A stretch of 30,558 bases of DNA from Taishania sp. (GCA_030150045.1 JASLGM010000002.1:1-30558); one strand, 5' to 3'. Shown: positions 22,901-28,232, counted from the first letter of the stretch. Numbers and translations are program-made. The notes: generated by a model not told the origin, from the letters alone.

Positions 22901-24535
22901 GAGAGTTTTAACTGGGCGAATGGAATAAAAAATTGTATATTTACTCCAGCGACAAGTGCCACAAAAGTGCGTATTGAACTTTCGTATACGAAACAGATTT
23001 TGGATATTAATTCATTCAGAACAGTGGATAACCTTCGTTTGCGTAGAATTACTGGAAACACGACGGTGTACACGACCAATTTCAATGCGATGAATATAAC
23101 CGCGAGTCAACTAGATGGTTGGGTTCCCGATAGCTGGGAAACGACTTCTGCTACCGTAAATCAGGTGGCAGGACAGTACCGTTTGGTGGGAATTGGTTCG
23201 GGTTCAACAGCAAAAGTACAACGTGAATTTCTGACGGTTGCCAACCAGGAACATCATTTCCAATACCGCCTTTCGCTTCCAAATAGCGGTAATGCTACAG
23301 TGCGTGTGGAGCAAAAAGTGAACGGTGTTTACCAATATCTCACCACACAACAAACCCAAACTGCCAGCGGGATATTTGAGTTGGTATTCACACCAAGTAA
23401 TGAAAACATCCGTGTTTCTGTAAATGGAACGAGTGGTTTTGCACTTCAGCAAATTTCGTTGGAACGCGATAATGTGGATACGCTTGTGAATAGGTATTTG
23501 GTGAGTAGGGGCTATCGTTATGGGTTCAACGGAATGGAAAAGGATAATGAAGTGAAAGGGGCTGGTAACAGCTATACCACAGAGTTTAGACAGTATGACC
23601 CACGTTTAGGGCGTTGGTTGAGTTTAGACCCGCTGATGAGTAAATATCCTCACATGTCTCCTTACATGTCTTTTAACAATAACCCAATTTATTTTGCAGA
23701 TCCGTTAGGGTTAGAGGGAGAGCCTCCTGGATTTCCTGAGAATCCTAATGATGGAGATCGTCATACAGATGGAAATGGTTCTGATTGGGAATATATGAAA
23801 ACAGATACTGGTTCTGATTGGGTAAGAGCTGGAGGTGAATTAGAACAGGCTATTATTTATCCTGAAAAAGTGAAAAAAGCGTTTCAAAAAGATTATGAAA
23901 GAATACAGAGAAATAGAACTAGTATAATGGGGCAATTCTTTGGAGATGGTAAGGCGTGGCAAGGAGCAATACCTAAGGGGAAAACTATTTATTACGATTC
24001 CCCAGAAATGAAGAAAAAATTTGCTGCTGCAAGAGAAAATAGTAAAGCGTTAGAAAAATTTATGATAGGTTATATGGGTGGTTCTGTGGTTGCACCTTTT
24101 GTTGCGACTACTGCTCTAATTTATGCACCTACAGCTTTTGGAATAGCATCAGATCTAACATGGAAAACTTTTGTCTTGAAAGCTGGATCAAGTGCAATTG
24201 TTCAGGCGGTTGTTAATAAAGGGGATGTGAATTTAGCTGGAGTTGTAACTGACGGAGTACTAGGGTTTGGTTCAAGTGCATTGGTTAGTTCAGCTGTTGA
24301 AGTTAAATTTAGCATTCCGAATACTCAATTTGAATTAAATACATTAGGAAATGGAATTAGCTCTAAAAAGTTTGTATATAATAGTTCTGTAAGTATCTTT
24401 TTTGGAGCTAAAAGTGATTTTCTAGGAAATCAAATGAAAGCTGGAGGAATAAATCCTTTATTAAGCGATGGTATAGCAAATCCTCTATATCAATTTTCAT
24501 CAAATGGGCTGAGTAATGAATATGACAAAAGGTAA
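10979..24535 (+). CDS. Giant RHS polymorphic toxin
   Basis: A 4518-residue RHS/YD-repeat protein with an N-terminal signal (about residues 1-27). Visible layout: an Ig/Fn3-like part (about 30-280); an opening YD region (about 310-390, YYDGTLRNRQ and YDHQGRPTVSILPTP); a long cysteine-rich stretch (about 595-1830); YD repeats (about 1885-1960); an Asp-box region (about 1978-2890); the main YD-repeat core (about 2900-3560, with NHLGNVLAVVSDN and YDYSPFGV); four tandem modules (about 3588-4165); the core end (4179-4245, YGFNGMEKDNEVKG and YDPRLGRWLSLDPL); and a variable tip (4246-4518). RHS shells are known to enclose and auto-cleave their tip; the aspartates D4217 and D4241 fit that motif. The gene overlaps the next by 20 bases. 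It most likely delivers the tip to competing cells. Length is far above usual RHS proteins because of the two inserts. Confidence 0.9.
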   Translation: MKTRYNFWINFFLFFLFSIGRLTSVFGGIEPLIASIQTVASPVVIGTPTAFSRIAASVPSLTQLDHHVRNKVQLEVDLMHPDFHTGEQRVVVEVRIISYDRMNVAQSLVTQKLSIDYHHDNNYKSKILDNYEFVNAYVVEVELLQVWVDGTLQNTLPSNLRIKTIIDINRYEVLTNQTIGLTAALYPAQSPTSIRVSWLTTTGAEEYQLEYGYINNYGAGQTPLTVAQLEYDFKNNSTRITTVNTKYDIPLIFDQGWVYYRVRPVGVDLQNVSHIIYGDWSVANASGLLSNLPTKIEISEAVSHEKKINWQHATTFAEEGKRKDVITYYDGTLRNRQMVTRISSDSTVVIVGETIYDHQGRPTVSILPTPVLNVVNPSIKYYPKFNKNNEGVAYSKTDFDTDDKIGNANPLSSESGASLYYSSSNPKQFEWQAYVPESGGYPLQQVQYEPNGTGKIMAQGGVGPDFQLGSGKETRYLYGNPNQLELNQLFGSEVGFSTHYKKNAVVDANGQVSISYLDLSDKVIATALAGRSPENLNEIDNMETQSLTINYLDLVESTQSIDRLTNSINFATTFIVTDATRAIFDYSLTTVPFLDNCLPNLCVDCVYELSYSLKDIQGEELLRPSSQNELVGNFIFDNGVYYFHGECNENTIISKIDTLILGIGSYTISKRLKLHEGALDAYLQLVEKAGCTKTLDDFLKEELALVDSSICMVTCESCMEQLGTLEQFISNGFGTAGDYNARVRDCKALCEDEVSDCDIYKMQMETDMMPGGQYGEYINLSTGATDWSFPLSIFNPNHLLPNSLASWRSPILVTPNGRQPIYVDEQGERARIWLTPNSSVSGGYVPEPINASVIQFEASNNRYFIYPEQLKFSNDFVEFFESSWAASLLTYHPEYCFYEFCLGYDNTVVEGDYFTSRSFDDLLINTTTFAEAEALGFLADNQPRLWVLEGHSNPSDSLVPWDPFVSRYSGYGSSSPLCENFADVLIERIQEYKNINGQWYSMKEIAAYTARCGGDFPTTPDMTCFAFGTGSDTTILNREWTLYKAMYLSAKQKVQQDLELCKSINDCKSYNVCIDNKDYNPWALYYFTMFSIFSGGVFQSYPYIFDPLQPCSISRYLLYRNKTKRFGASNTLTVESVVNNTSYQMYSVTGQCPNAFALQSLMVELFDASVWLDQGVILNNYSHLNSLFQANNFYTNPGPLPRLQYDATLTGNTLVAKWKDVSNSAIFETVTLTKTTSKPWDSFTRLGNLVATGEYTFTLDAYYSYPTYYSHYDAVLRDSVVYDTVYRDSLVKLVGSLTYFKLNGCSFKQECTSNQLAIDLGNVMNVLHQDNRLLSSTPVSLTSYTSSALGTTMNLNSLYIKNAANTGPSLSWLYTGNGLFKIYDASQSLVNGFYLQLNDSNITQGWLDNLQGFGSIVSTGSYSFEIEAYTRNGFPQILTGYLYQLNGSDRKGIKAGDCDLPTPLSCEGVAYSRFKDMQNLIEDVLVGYNGASIDLFSSSALTPDLLEMFPYGTTYTTSQTQGKVLSIQTPASTGTPCVITFVIDSSVYLPNVNFTGIQSVSNFHVDTNHLTLNGSTHFYFTANYSTGSVQIQGFSSCLLFKECRSCDSPMDARGAILNTLLDNMSPLVGGCSEWSGGDNQSAYCRDQFERLKVCLLRLQSEHNAVPFSISSIAEFEGLGLCYCADKICDFINSPDFIIGYQDGQVIYRGDLHYILDTFKCSQKVGSGIINVYEDGCKNVYANYLCSTRHLSDFISASTSMVVKEVDPDLFFKYNLCECIDSYTAAVDAYINGLVGPFSQSELDRYLVEHLVCNQVSKCTPSPSEAGGDVEMPTVEIVNNCLEIQQNLARTNAQNAYNDYRDSILNVYRKKYIDYCLNTQEVLNYTYEDKQAHYTLYYYDKAGNLIKTIPPAGVERLDYRTTSDPINVQINRDRANGVRTIYTSHRLQTRYEYNSLNQLIAQYTPDTDPLHTFTATEVNGLHTNLQVNKVQMMNGSVGYLSGDVGGRGYLYQTNDGGKTWSRINNLVGSNLRKIRMLDAQKGLAIGSGGVLLYTLDNGQSWDLFKDFSTELQQEEWMDIAPSSDGTMAVAIVSQSGKIIYFNDFNSLNNFSIHTVTRPTTEVCEHIVFSQGKYYITSYDAALSMSRIYRWTAGTNIFESIDKLTVDNWSALDYPTPTIAYAVNGEGRLFKTRSIGANEWQHIASNLKSGVISLKFFDDLQGVALVGETQGNRLMRTVNGGKDWTYLTNNYYTVLEISSDRTIAMAVGLSGKIDLILPYLSGVDLPISVVTPTGMGDLDAAWVNKIGAGNYEIVVAEVDKIHYSKYQLAQTPTWSTYVTSLDGGDWINQLVLKRLSSNELAGGFKTQNGSVGKIQKIGTGSFTAGSQMLSGSFKQINYTDNGLIVLPTTGTAILQTAWNLVATTTQLLNAPVSLDGLGVNGEHVVGFTATGGLFLTSLSSSWNNIPAVLRMSRLNAMISGNAGLRIAGDDGVLLVYQPVQNSFGLVKTTFNENIYGLTTALDQLFLVGENGLGLFTPENTLGAGVFTPLLGVNQQRLENMVGGRDLKSIHVSSTGRLHAVGERGLVLYSPKVIGVGSQALSVLQQGQLDLFDVSAKQGTNTVLVVGNNTSILEYIGPMGLFNKEIFVPKITDFHFSAIGQGTFLSSYTSGKLLIARSTNNGSEWRGISPAAPVPSSTLFTHVWNLSGHKSLLFGKGETLQALNGVASVVPALGTVGVGTSSKGRNTSELYVLDGSVLKAWNLATLSSTVKNTSLVSDPTTVNAIHVFPNGDYIAVGDNGFYKHYKADNVLLTYSLSFSSNDHLKSISFHDNLNGVIVGSNGAYFKTMMNRISEYGTLEGTTWGRQVIEPFIGDWRTLSFSSPVNLVIGSAQGAVSIYDSGERYSNRFYYDRLGRLVVSRNERQRSENKYSYTLYDELGRVVEAGEKQDNTTGILFKHIFGTTVSGHYNPMTIDDLKLKAWVDGSGGRFEVTRSYYDAPVITSLPTYLSADYRTQQKRILHVTYEAEYDGDDQTYDHATHYKYDIHGNVKTLVQDNQKMVNDYPSLVRERFKRMDYVYDLVSGNVHRMSVQSGSPDQWHHAYVYYADNRIKSVYTSTKTPMIEQSFTNLMVNKLEDNLPDWQKDAQYYYYAHGPLARIEIGKNNLQGVDYYYTLQGWLKGVNGSTLKETDLDPGKDGLSSGSNRYFAKDVFGFGLQYYTDDYKAISGNQPFATVNTQSHPASQSHDLYNGNIRYMQTSITNPNSYEAMPMLTAYHYDQLNRLNESRSYESGLSGSEWNPSGYNNAYFNAFTFDAMGNILTQKRHLSDGGVLDDLTYHYQKNAAGKLARNRLYQVNDRVNSDFNETDIDDMGVFHSAQDSINYKNNYSYDAEGRLIKDEQESIAKIEWRVDGKVRKIIRKEDSAKDNLEFDYNAMGQRIAKHVYDNQTGLLKKSTYYILDAQGNQLSMYEHKVEEQNATYYLTERNIYGSSRLGTSKDTVNMFNPQLLPSYGITGNRNYELSNHLGNVLAVVSDNIYPLSSDNTTIDSYRVGLDQVYDYSPFGVQLDKRTIEPKPVEVVDTNYLITPERIYTSNFALTQADLSDYEGWFASMGTSALFLENNSGGKRLKAVSLQVNSGMNRSFDVEIGSTYSMKFDLDKGTLAHVVARIYSINGTLQTLLSSQNLTATQNYTLDFVATTNEILVQFVQLGTFYVDNFSLLKKNYQDIHFTNLEIPSIIEPSIGGWSYDMGTTNAWVETGRLNVKNGKVSRNFGAGSHTITMDLNKGTNSKLLVKEIYSGFNNWTGMPYENVTTHEITVNSNYTYYLNPAPRESCSISVETVGSQPFFIDDVRIETVQNIVGAQPVITTENFTNPTVIAPSIDGWTTDTKNNTLRLYHQMNGNVVTNKSFNMSRMVKQTFSNITGGQQHEFSFQDLVHSSGSVSMSSAPVAPMALPTGYDYNVKIYGITAVNQETLLFDESFNWANGIKNCIFTPATSATKVRIELSYTKQILDINSFRTVDNLRLRRITGNTTVYTTNFNAMNITASQLDGWVPDSWETTSATVNQVAGQYRLVGIGSGSTAKVQREFLTVANQEHHFQYRLSLPNSGNATVRVEQKVNGVYQYLTTQQTQTASGIFELVFTPSNENIRVSVNGTSGFALQQISLERDNVDTLVNRYLVSRGYRYGFNGMEKDNEVKGAGNSYTTEFRQYDPRLGRWLSLDPLMSKYPHMSPYMSFNNNPIYFADPLGLEGEPPGFPENPNDGDRHTDGNGSDWEYMKTDTGSDWVRAGGELEQAIIYPEKVKKAFQKDYERIQRNRTSIMGQFFGDGKAWQGAIPKGKTIYYDSPEMKKKFAAARENSKALEKFMIGYMGGSVVAPFVATTALIYAPTAFGIASDLTWKTFVLKAGSSAIVQAVVNKGDVNLAGVVTDGVLGFGSSALVSSAVEVKFSIPNTQFELNTLGNGISSKKFVYNSSVSIFFGAKSDFLGNQMKAGGINPLLSDGIANPLYQFSSNGLSNEYDKR
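16910..19668 (+). other. Asp-box (BNR/Ycf48-like) region inserted in the RHS protein
   Basis: Residues about 1978-2897. Asp-box type motifs with the form S/T-x-D/N-x-G-x-x-W are visible at residues about 2011 (TNDGGKTW), 2055 (LDNGQSW), 2235 (TVNGGKDW) and 2675 (STNNGSEW), between beta-rich repeats with GSGGVLLYT- and GSNGAYFKT-like strands. This is characteristic of BNR or Ycf48-like propellers. It separates YD repeats before (YEYNSLNQLIAQY) and after (YYDRLGRLVVSRN). The number of blades cannot be counted by eye; more than one propeller is possible. A receptor- or glycan-binding role is inference. Confidence 0.65.
21740..23475 (+). repeat. Four tandem beta-sandwich modules in the RHS protein
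   Basis: Residues about 3588-4165. Each module starts with a T-x-N-F/L strand followed 9-13 residues later by G-W: TSNFALTQADLSDYEGW, FTNLEIPSIIEPSIGGW, TENFTNPTVIAPSIDGW and TTNFNAMNITASQLDGW. Modules 1-3 end in a D/V-x-N or DD-x-R-type strand (FYVDNFSLL, FFIDDVRIE, TVDNLRLRR), the closing strand of carbohydrate-binding-like jelly rolls. Approximate limits are 3588-3717, 3722-3852, 3861-4026 and 4028-4165. They are inserted between the YDYSPFG strand and the YGFNGMEKDNE strand, which in ordinary Bacteroidota RHS proteins nearly adjoin. The orphan scrap at 336-437 is derived from module 4 or a close relative. Confidence 0.6.
23627..23713 (+). other. RHS core end with predicted self-cleavage motif
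   Basis: D4217-P-L-M and D4241-P-L-G-L, separated by 20 residues. In RHS and TcC proteins a DPxG-x18-DPxG pair forms an aspartyl-protease-like site that cuts after the second motif. The first motif here has Met in place of Gly and the spacing is two residues longer, but both Asp-Pro pairs are kept. Cleavage after L4245 would free a tip of 273 residues. Confidence 0.6.
23714..24535 (+). other. Variable toxin tip of the RHS protein, probably membrane-active
   Basis: Residues 4246-4518. The first 45 residues are a Gly/Asp-rich linker (GSDWEYMKTDTGSDWVRAGG), common in Bacteroidota RHS tips. Then comes a short basic helix, and then a hydrophobic glycine/alanine-rich stretch (about residues 4362-4440, MGGSVVAPFVATTALIYAP and following). 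There is no recognisable nuclease, deaminase or ADP-ribosyltransferase motif. The hydrophobic stretch and the membrane-anchored immunity candidate point to a membrane target (inference). The base composition turns more AT-rich than the core, as expected of an exchangeable tip. Confidence 0.5.
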
Positions 24536-24905
24536 CTTCATTAGCATGATTGCTGTTTTTGTATGTGTAGGACTTCTAATTTATGCGTTTTTTAAAAGAG
24601 AAAAATTAGAAAAACAAATTCTACGAGAAGGGAATTTTTATCCTGCAATCATAAAAGAAAAAATACAAAATAGATTCAGTTCAAAGACTTTTGTTTACAA
24701 GTATAAGATAAAGCAGCAGTATTTTGAAAGTAGAGATGGGATGAACTATATCCTTTCAGAAAAACATAAAGCAGGCGATACAATCATTATCAAATTTTTA
24801 CCGAATAAGCCTGAGAAAAGTATGATAATAGAAGATATAGCGTATAAATCATGTTATGGTGTTCCACCGAAAGAAGGATGGAAAGAATTGCCTAAATGTG
24901 AATGA
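24516..24905 (+). CDS. Probable immunity protein with one membrane segment
   Basis: A 129-residue protein with one N-terminal transmembrane helix (about residues 9-26, MIAVFVCVGLLIYAFF) and a basic, soluble C-terminal domain. That part resembles DUF3592-type folds: a strand ending in an AGD motif, then IIIKFLPNKPEKS. The start ATG at 24516 lies 20 bases inside the end of the RHS gene, in another frame, the tight coupling normal for toxin-immunity pairs; ATG 24522 is an alternative. The family is not known to me as an immunity protein, so the assignment rests on position, size and matching membrane location. Codon use is as AT-rich as in the toxin tip, suggesting that tip and immunity gene moved together. 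Confidence 0.6.
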   Translation: MNMTKGNFISMIAVFVCVGLLIYAFFKREKLEKQILREGNFYPAIIKEKIQNRFSSKTFVYKYKIKQQYFESRDGMNYILSEKHKAGDTIIIKFLPNKPEKSMIIEDIAYKSCYGVPPKEGWKELPKCE

Positions 24906-24913
24906 TATTTAGC

Positions 24914-24942
24914 TGTAGATGCTACCTGTTTTTCCATCTACA
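24914..24942 (+). terminator. Weak hairpin after the immunity gene
   Basis: TGTAGATG (24914-24921) and CATCTACA (24935-24942) are perfect 8-bp complements around a 13-base T-rich loop. There is no T run after the second arm, so by itself it is not a full intrinsic terminator. It may stabilise the 3' end of the operon mRNA ahead of the stronger hairpin downstream. Confidence 0.35.
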
Positions 24943-25000
24943 CTAAGTCTTTATTGGGGTTAGCTAAAATCAATTGGAGTAACCTCAAACAAACCCTATT

Positions 25001-25035
25001 AATCCCAAGTAGATTTATATTTACTTGGGATTTTT
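25001..25035 (+). terminator. Intrinsic terminator between convergent genes
   Basis: AATCCCAAGTA (25001-25011) and TACTTGGGATT (25022-25032) form a perfect 11-bp stem with a 10-base loop, followed by a run of T on the plus strand (25031-25035). It lies between the immunity gene (plus) and the XRE gene (minus). It fits a terminator of the toxin operon and probably also stops the opposing XRE transcript. Confidence 0.75.
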
Positions 25036-25039
25036 CATT

Positions 25040-25405
25040 TCACAAAGTCGCAATATTCTTCTGAAAGAAGTCTTTAAATTTCTTTTTGGTGAGCATGGTG
25101 TCAATTATTTTGAAGACGGTTTGTTTGTCGTCTTCGTCTAGTTGGTTAATGAGATTTAATTTTTCAAGATCTGGTTTATCTTCAAGTGTCACTTCTTCAG
25201 GGATAATATTGTCGTAATTTAAAATTTGATCTGTTGTGAAGTTGAATAATTTGGCAAGTTTTTGTAGTTCTTCTACTGATAAATCTCTGTGTCCATTTTC
25301 TAATTTGTTGTAATTACTATTTCCAATGACAAGGTAAGAAGAAACTTCTTTTTGCATTAAACCTTTGTCTTCACGTATTTTTTTTATTAATCGACCGATA
25401 TTCAT
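25040..25405 (-). CDS. XRE-family transcriptional regulator
   Basis: A 121-residue protein with a helix-turn-helix of the XRE/Cro type in residues about 7-58: QKEVSSYL as helix 2, NSNYNKLENGHRDLS as recognition helix and turn, then ELQKLAKLF. The C-terminal half is acidic then basic, ending KKFKDFFQKN, and may be an oligomerisation tail. It is divergent from the primase gene, and the 138-bp gap between them holds a TATTTTTG box flanked by an ATTCGAT/ATCGAAT repeat. The simplest reading is a repressor of the mobile region's primase gene, like the control genes of phages and plasmids. No enzymatic domain is seen. Confidence 0.85.
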   Translation of the reverse strand: MNIGRLIKKIREDKGLMQKEVSSYLVIGNSNYNKLENGHRDLSVEELQKLAKLFNFTTDQILNYDNIIPEEVTLEDKPDLEKLNLINQLDEDDKQTVFKIIDTMLTKKKFKDFFQKNIATL

Positions 25406-25543
25406 AATGGAAAATTTTATAGAGTAAAAATAGATATAAATGCGTTAATAGAAAATACTTGCGAAAATCAAAAATCAATACATTCGATATTAGAAAATTA
25501 ATTTTATTTTTGTAATCGAATATATCGCACAAAATATTTTACC
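25406..25543. promoter_or_regulatory. Divergent control region of XRE and primase genes
   Basis: On the plus strand TATTTTTG (25505-25512) fits TAnnTTTG and lies 32 bases before the primase ATG. ATTCGAT (25482-25488) and ATCGAAT (25515-25521) are perfect inverted copies that bracket this box, and further ATAT/CGATAT matches extend them on both sides. That is the position expected for an XRE operator that blocks the primase promoter. I found no clear -33 TTG and no clear box for the minus-strand XRE gene. Confidence 0.5.
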
Positions 25544-28150
25544 ATGGAAATATCAACGCTCAAAAGCCGATTAAACCTCTTAGAAGTCGCAGCGCACTTG
25601 GGGATTACAATCGATAAAAAAACACTTCGAGCGTGTTGTCCATTTCACTCGGACAAAACGCCTAGTTTACAATTTTCCAAAGAAAAGCAAATTGCCACTT
25701 GTTTTAGTTCCAACTGCACAGCTGGCACGATGGATGTCATTGAACTGGTAAAAAGAAAAAACAACTGGACACATGCCGAAACGTTAAACTATTTAACTCA
25801 GGAAGTGGAAGGGGCAAAAACGACCAATAACATTGAAACGGTTGCTTTGGAATCCACCATCAGCTCAGAAGAACGAATCTTGCTGCTCACACGACTTTTC
25901 GAGACCTTCGAACGCGCCTTTTTATCATCCAAGCCCGCGAAAGATTACGCAGAAAGTCGGGGTTTAGTCCATAAAAATACCCCAATCGGTTACAACACGG
26001 GAACTTTTCAGCACAGCGTAAACCTTCCAAAGGGCAAGGAGCAAGAACTTTTAGCAAAATATGAAGAATTGGGCTTGATCAAAAAAACGGCAACAGGATA
26101 CAATGTTTTTGGGAAAATGTGTTTGGTTTTTCCGCTTAGAAACGAGCAAAATAAAATCGTTTCATTGTATTTCAGATCCATTGTCGAGAACAATGCTTTG
26201 AAACATTTTTACCTTAAAGACCGACAAGGACTTTACCCCAAATATCCACCTAAAGCAACACAAAAAATCATCATTTGTGAGTCCATCATTGATGCTGTCA
26301 GTTTGAAACAAGCTGTCGATGACCGTTATTTTATTTTGGCAAATTATGGAACAGAAGGCGGAAAAGAACAAGCCGAAGCAATCCATAACCTTGAAAATTT
26401 GCAGGAAATAAGTATTTTTTTTGATGGTGACCAAGCAGGAATAAAAGGGGCAGATAAATTGGCCACAGAATTACAAAAACAAGCCACATTTTGTAATCTT
26501 CCATTGGCAATCACAATCGTTTCCACTCCCCAGAATGAAGATGTAAATTCACTTTTAACGAGTCATGAACCAGCGGTTTTGGAGCATTTACTTCATTCAG
26601 CAAGTTCTTTTTTCCTTTCAGCTGAAAAGAAAAAAGAGGTCGCAGAAGTACAATCACCTGTTGCGTCCAAAACATCCAGTTTTCCTTCTGCAATTTCTAC
26701 TCTTCAAATTCAACTCAAAGGCGGATTGCTGCGCAACGAAGAATCGCTAAAAGTAACGCTTGAGATAACCCACAACGAAACACAGAAAAAAATCCGTGAC
26801 CGTGTAGAACTCTATGAATACAAGCAAGTAGAACGCTTGATAAAGTTGATTTCCGATAAATTGCAGGTCGCAGAAGTGGAGGCAGAAGACAGCGTTTACA
26901 GCTTTATTACAGAACTTGAAATGAAACGCGACGCACAAAAAGCCAAGAAGCAACAAGAACAGGAAATCAACACCATTTTATCCACTCATGAATTACAGGA
27001 ATGCATAAAATTTGGCAAGCAAGCTAACTTACTTCAGAAAATCAATGCTTTAATTGGGAAATCGGGCATTGTTGGAGAGGAAAAAAACCGCTTGTTTTTG
27101 TTTGCCATAGCCTCCAGTTTTCAGATGAGTAAAACGCTTCATGTGGTTGTTCAAGGGAGTTCAGGAAGTGGAAAAACACATTTAATTAAGAAGATTGCCG
27201 ATTTGATGCCACCGGAAAGCGTGAAACGATTTACACGGATTACAGAAAAGAGTTTTTACAATTACGGTGAATACGACTTGAAAAATACGTTGATTGTTTT
27301 GGAGGATTACGACGGCATGAAAGAGGAAGCTGAATTTGCACTCAGAGAACTTCAAAGCAACGAAATATTGATTTCCTCGACTTCCAGAAAAGATGAAACA
27401 ACAGGTGAAATTAAAAGTGGAGAAAATAAAGTTCGGGGTCCGATTGCTTCGATGGTTGCCACCACAAACGGAGAGCTGTATCACGATAATTCTACCCGCG
27501 TATTTTTTATTACAATTGATGAAACCAAAGAGCAAACCCAGCAAATCATTGCTTTTAAAAACAAACTTGCAGCTGGAGAAATCGATTGCGATGCGCAAAG
27601 CCAAATCATTAAAAACATTCAAAATTTCATGCGCAGCTTGGAGAGTTTACCCGTTAAAAACACCTGGATCAAACACATCGATTTGCCGGTGAACTTGGAG
27701 CAAAAACGAAGATTACACGGACTATTTGAAGCCTTTTGTGAGCAAATTACACTTCTCAACCAGCACCAACGCAAAAGAGACGAAAAGAACCGTTTAATCA
27801 CCGAAAAACAAGATGTTGAACAGGCTATTGATTTGATGTTTGAAAGCATTGTATTGAAGGTCGATGAACTCAACGGAAGACTGAGAGATTTTTACGAAAA
27901 AGTAAAAGAATTTGTATTGAAAAAGGGGAAAGAGTATGAGTTTGAACAACGAGAAATCCGTCAACATTTGAACCTGAGTAAAACACATACTTTTAGAAAT
28001 TTAACGGAATTATTAGAACTCGAATACATTCAAAAAACCTATTCCAGCCAAAGAAATACACATCATTATAAAATTTCTTATTGGGATGATTTGAGTTTGT
28101 TGAGAAATAAGATTAAACAAAACATTGAAAATCAAATTAATAGTATTTGA
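25544..28150 (+). CDS. CHC2-TOPRIM primase fused to a P-loop ATPase
   Basis: An 868-residue multidomain replication protein. A CHC2 zinc finger is at residues 31-58 (C32-P-F-H35, then C53 and C58). A TOPRIM domain follows with E246 in the CES strand and D294-G-D296 in FFDGDQAG, the metal ligands of DnaG-type primases. A linker of Glu/Gln/Lys helices (about 340-500) leads to an AAA-like ATPase: Walker A G538-SSGSGKT, a Walker B-like strand LIVLED587-588, and an ATTNGELYHDNSTR sensor segment. The last 60 residues resemble a winged-helix DNA-binding domain (REIRQHLNLSKTHTFRNL). The primase-helicase-DNA-binding order recalls the phage P4 alpha protein. It would open and prime the element's own origin, so this region can probably replicate. 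It is transcribed divergently from XRE and is followed by a 14-bp palindrome over its stop codon. Confidence 0.8.
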   Translation: MEISTLKSRLNLLEVAAHLGITIDKKTLRACCPFHSDKTPSLQFSKEKQIATCFSSNCTAGTMDVIELVKRKNNWTHAETLNYLTQEVEGAKTTNNIETVALESTISSEERILLLTRLFETFERAFLSSKPAKDYAESRGLVHKNTPIGYNTGTFQHSVNLPKGKEQELLAKYEELGLIKKTATGYNVFGKMCLVFPLRNEQNKIVSLYFRSIVENNALKHFYLKDRQGLYPKYPPKATQKIIICESIIDAVSLKQAVDDRYFILANYGTEGGKEQAEAIHNLENLQEISIFFDGDQAGIKGADKLATELQKQATFCNLPLAITIVSTPQNEDVNSLLTSHEPAVLEHLLHSASSFFLSAEKKKEVAEVQSPVASKTSSFPSAISTLQIQLKGGLLRNEESLKVTLEITHNETQKKIRDRVELYEYKQVERLIKLISDKLQVAEVEAEDSVYSFITELEMKRDAQKAKKQQEQEINTILSTHELQECIKFGKQANLLQKINALIGKSGIVGEEKNRLFLFAIASSFQMSKTLHVVVQGSSGSGKTHLIKKIADLMPPESVKRFTRITEKSFYNYGEYDLKNTLIVLEDYDGMKEEAEFALRELQSNEILISSTSRKDETTGEIKSGENKVRGPIASMVATTNGELYHDNSTRVFFITIDETKEQTQQIIAFKNKLAAGEIDCDAQSQIIKNIQNFMRSLESLPVKNTWIKHIDLPVNLEQKRRLHGLFEAFCEQITLLNQHQRKRDEKNRLITEKQDVEQAIDLMFESIVLKVDELNGRLRDFYEKVKEFVLKKGKEYEFEQREIRQHLNLSKTHTFRNLTELLELEYIQKTYSSQRNTHHYKISYWDDLSLLRNKIKQNIENQINSI

Positions 28151-28189
28151 CCGTTCCTTTCGCATGGAACGCTAGAAGGAACGGTCAAA
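28146..28189. repeat. Perfect 14-bp inverted repeat between primase and recombinases
   Basis: TTTGACCGTTCCTT (28146-28159) and AAGGAACGGTCAAA (28176-28189) are perfect complements with a 16-base loop. The loop holds another GGAAC (28166-28170) that could pair alternatively with GTTCC (28153-28157). The left arm covers the primase stop codon. A pure terminator is possible, but the right arm is followed by AACCCC and not by T. It may instead bind a recombinase or replication protein. Confidence 0.6.
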
Positions 28190-28218
28190 ACCCCTATAAT
28201 CAGCCTGTTATAAGTAGT

Positions 28219-28232
28219 GTTCCGCGTTCCGC
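28219..28232. repeat. GTTCCGC tandem repeat upstream of the recombinase
   Basis: GTTCCGC occurs twice directly joined (28219-28225 and 28226-28232). The inverse GGAACGC lies at 28166-28172, and GTTCC/GGAAC are the core of the large palindrome to the left. The cluster sits about 70 bases before the likely recombinase ATG, where core-type recombinase sites are often found. Confidence 0.45.

Noticed and set aside
23714..24535. Known nuclease or ADP-ribosyltransferase tip
   Set aside because: No HNH, DUF-type nuclease, deaminase or ART motif could be seen; naming one would be a guess.
27182..27622. 146-codon open frame on the minus strand
   Set aside because: It lies inside the primase-helicase ATPase domain and reads as a shadow frame: odd residue use and no start context.
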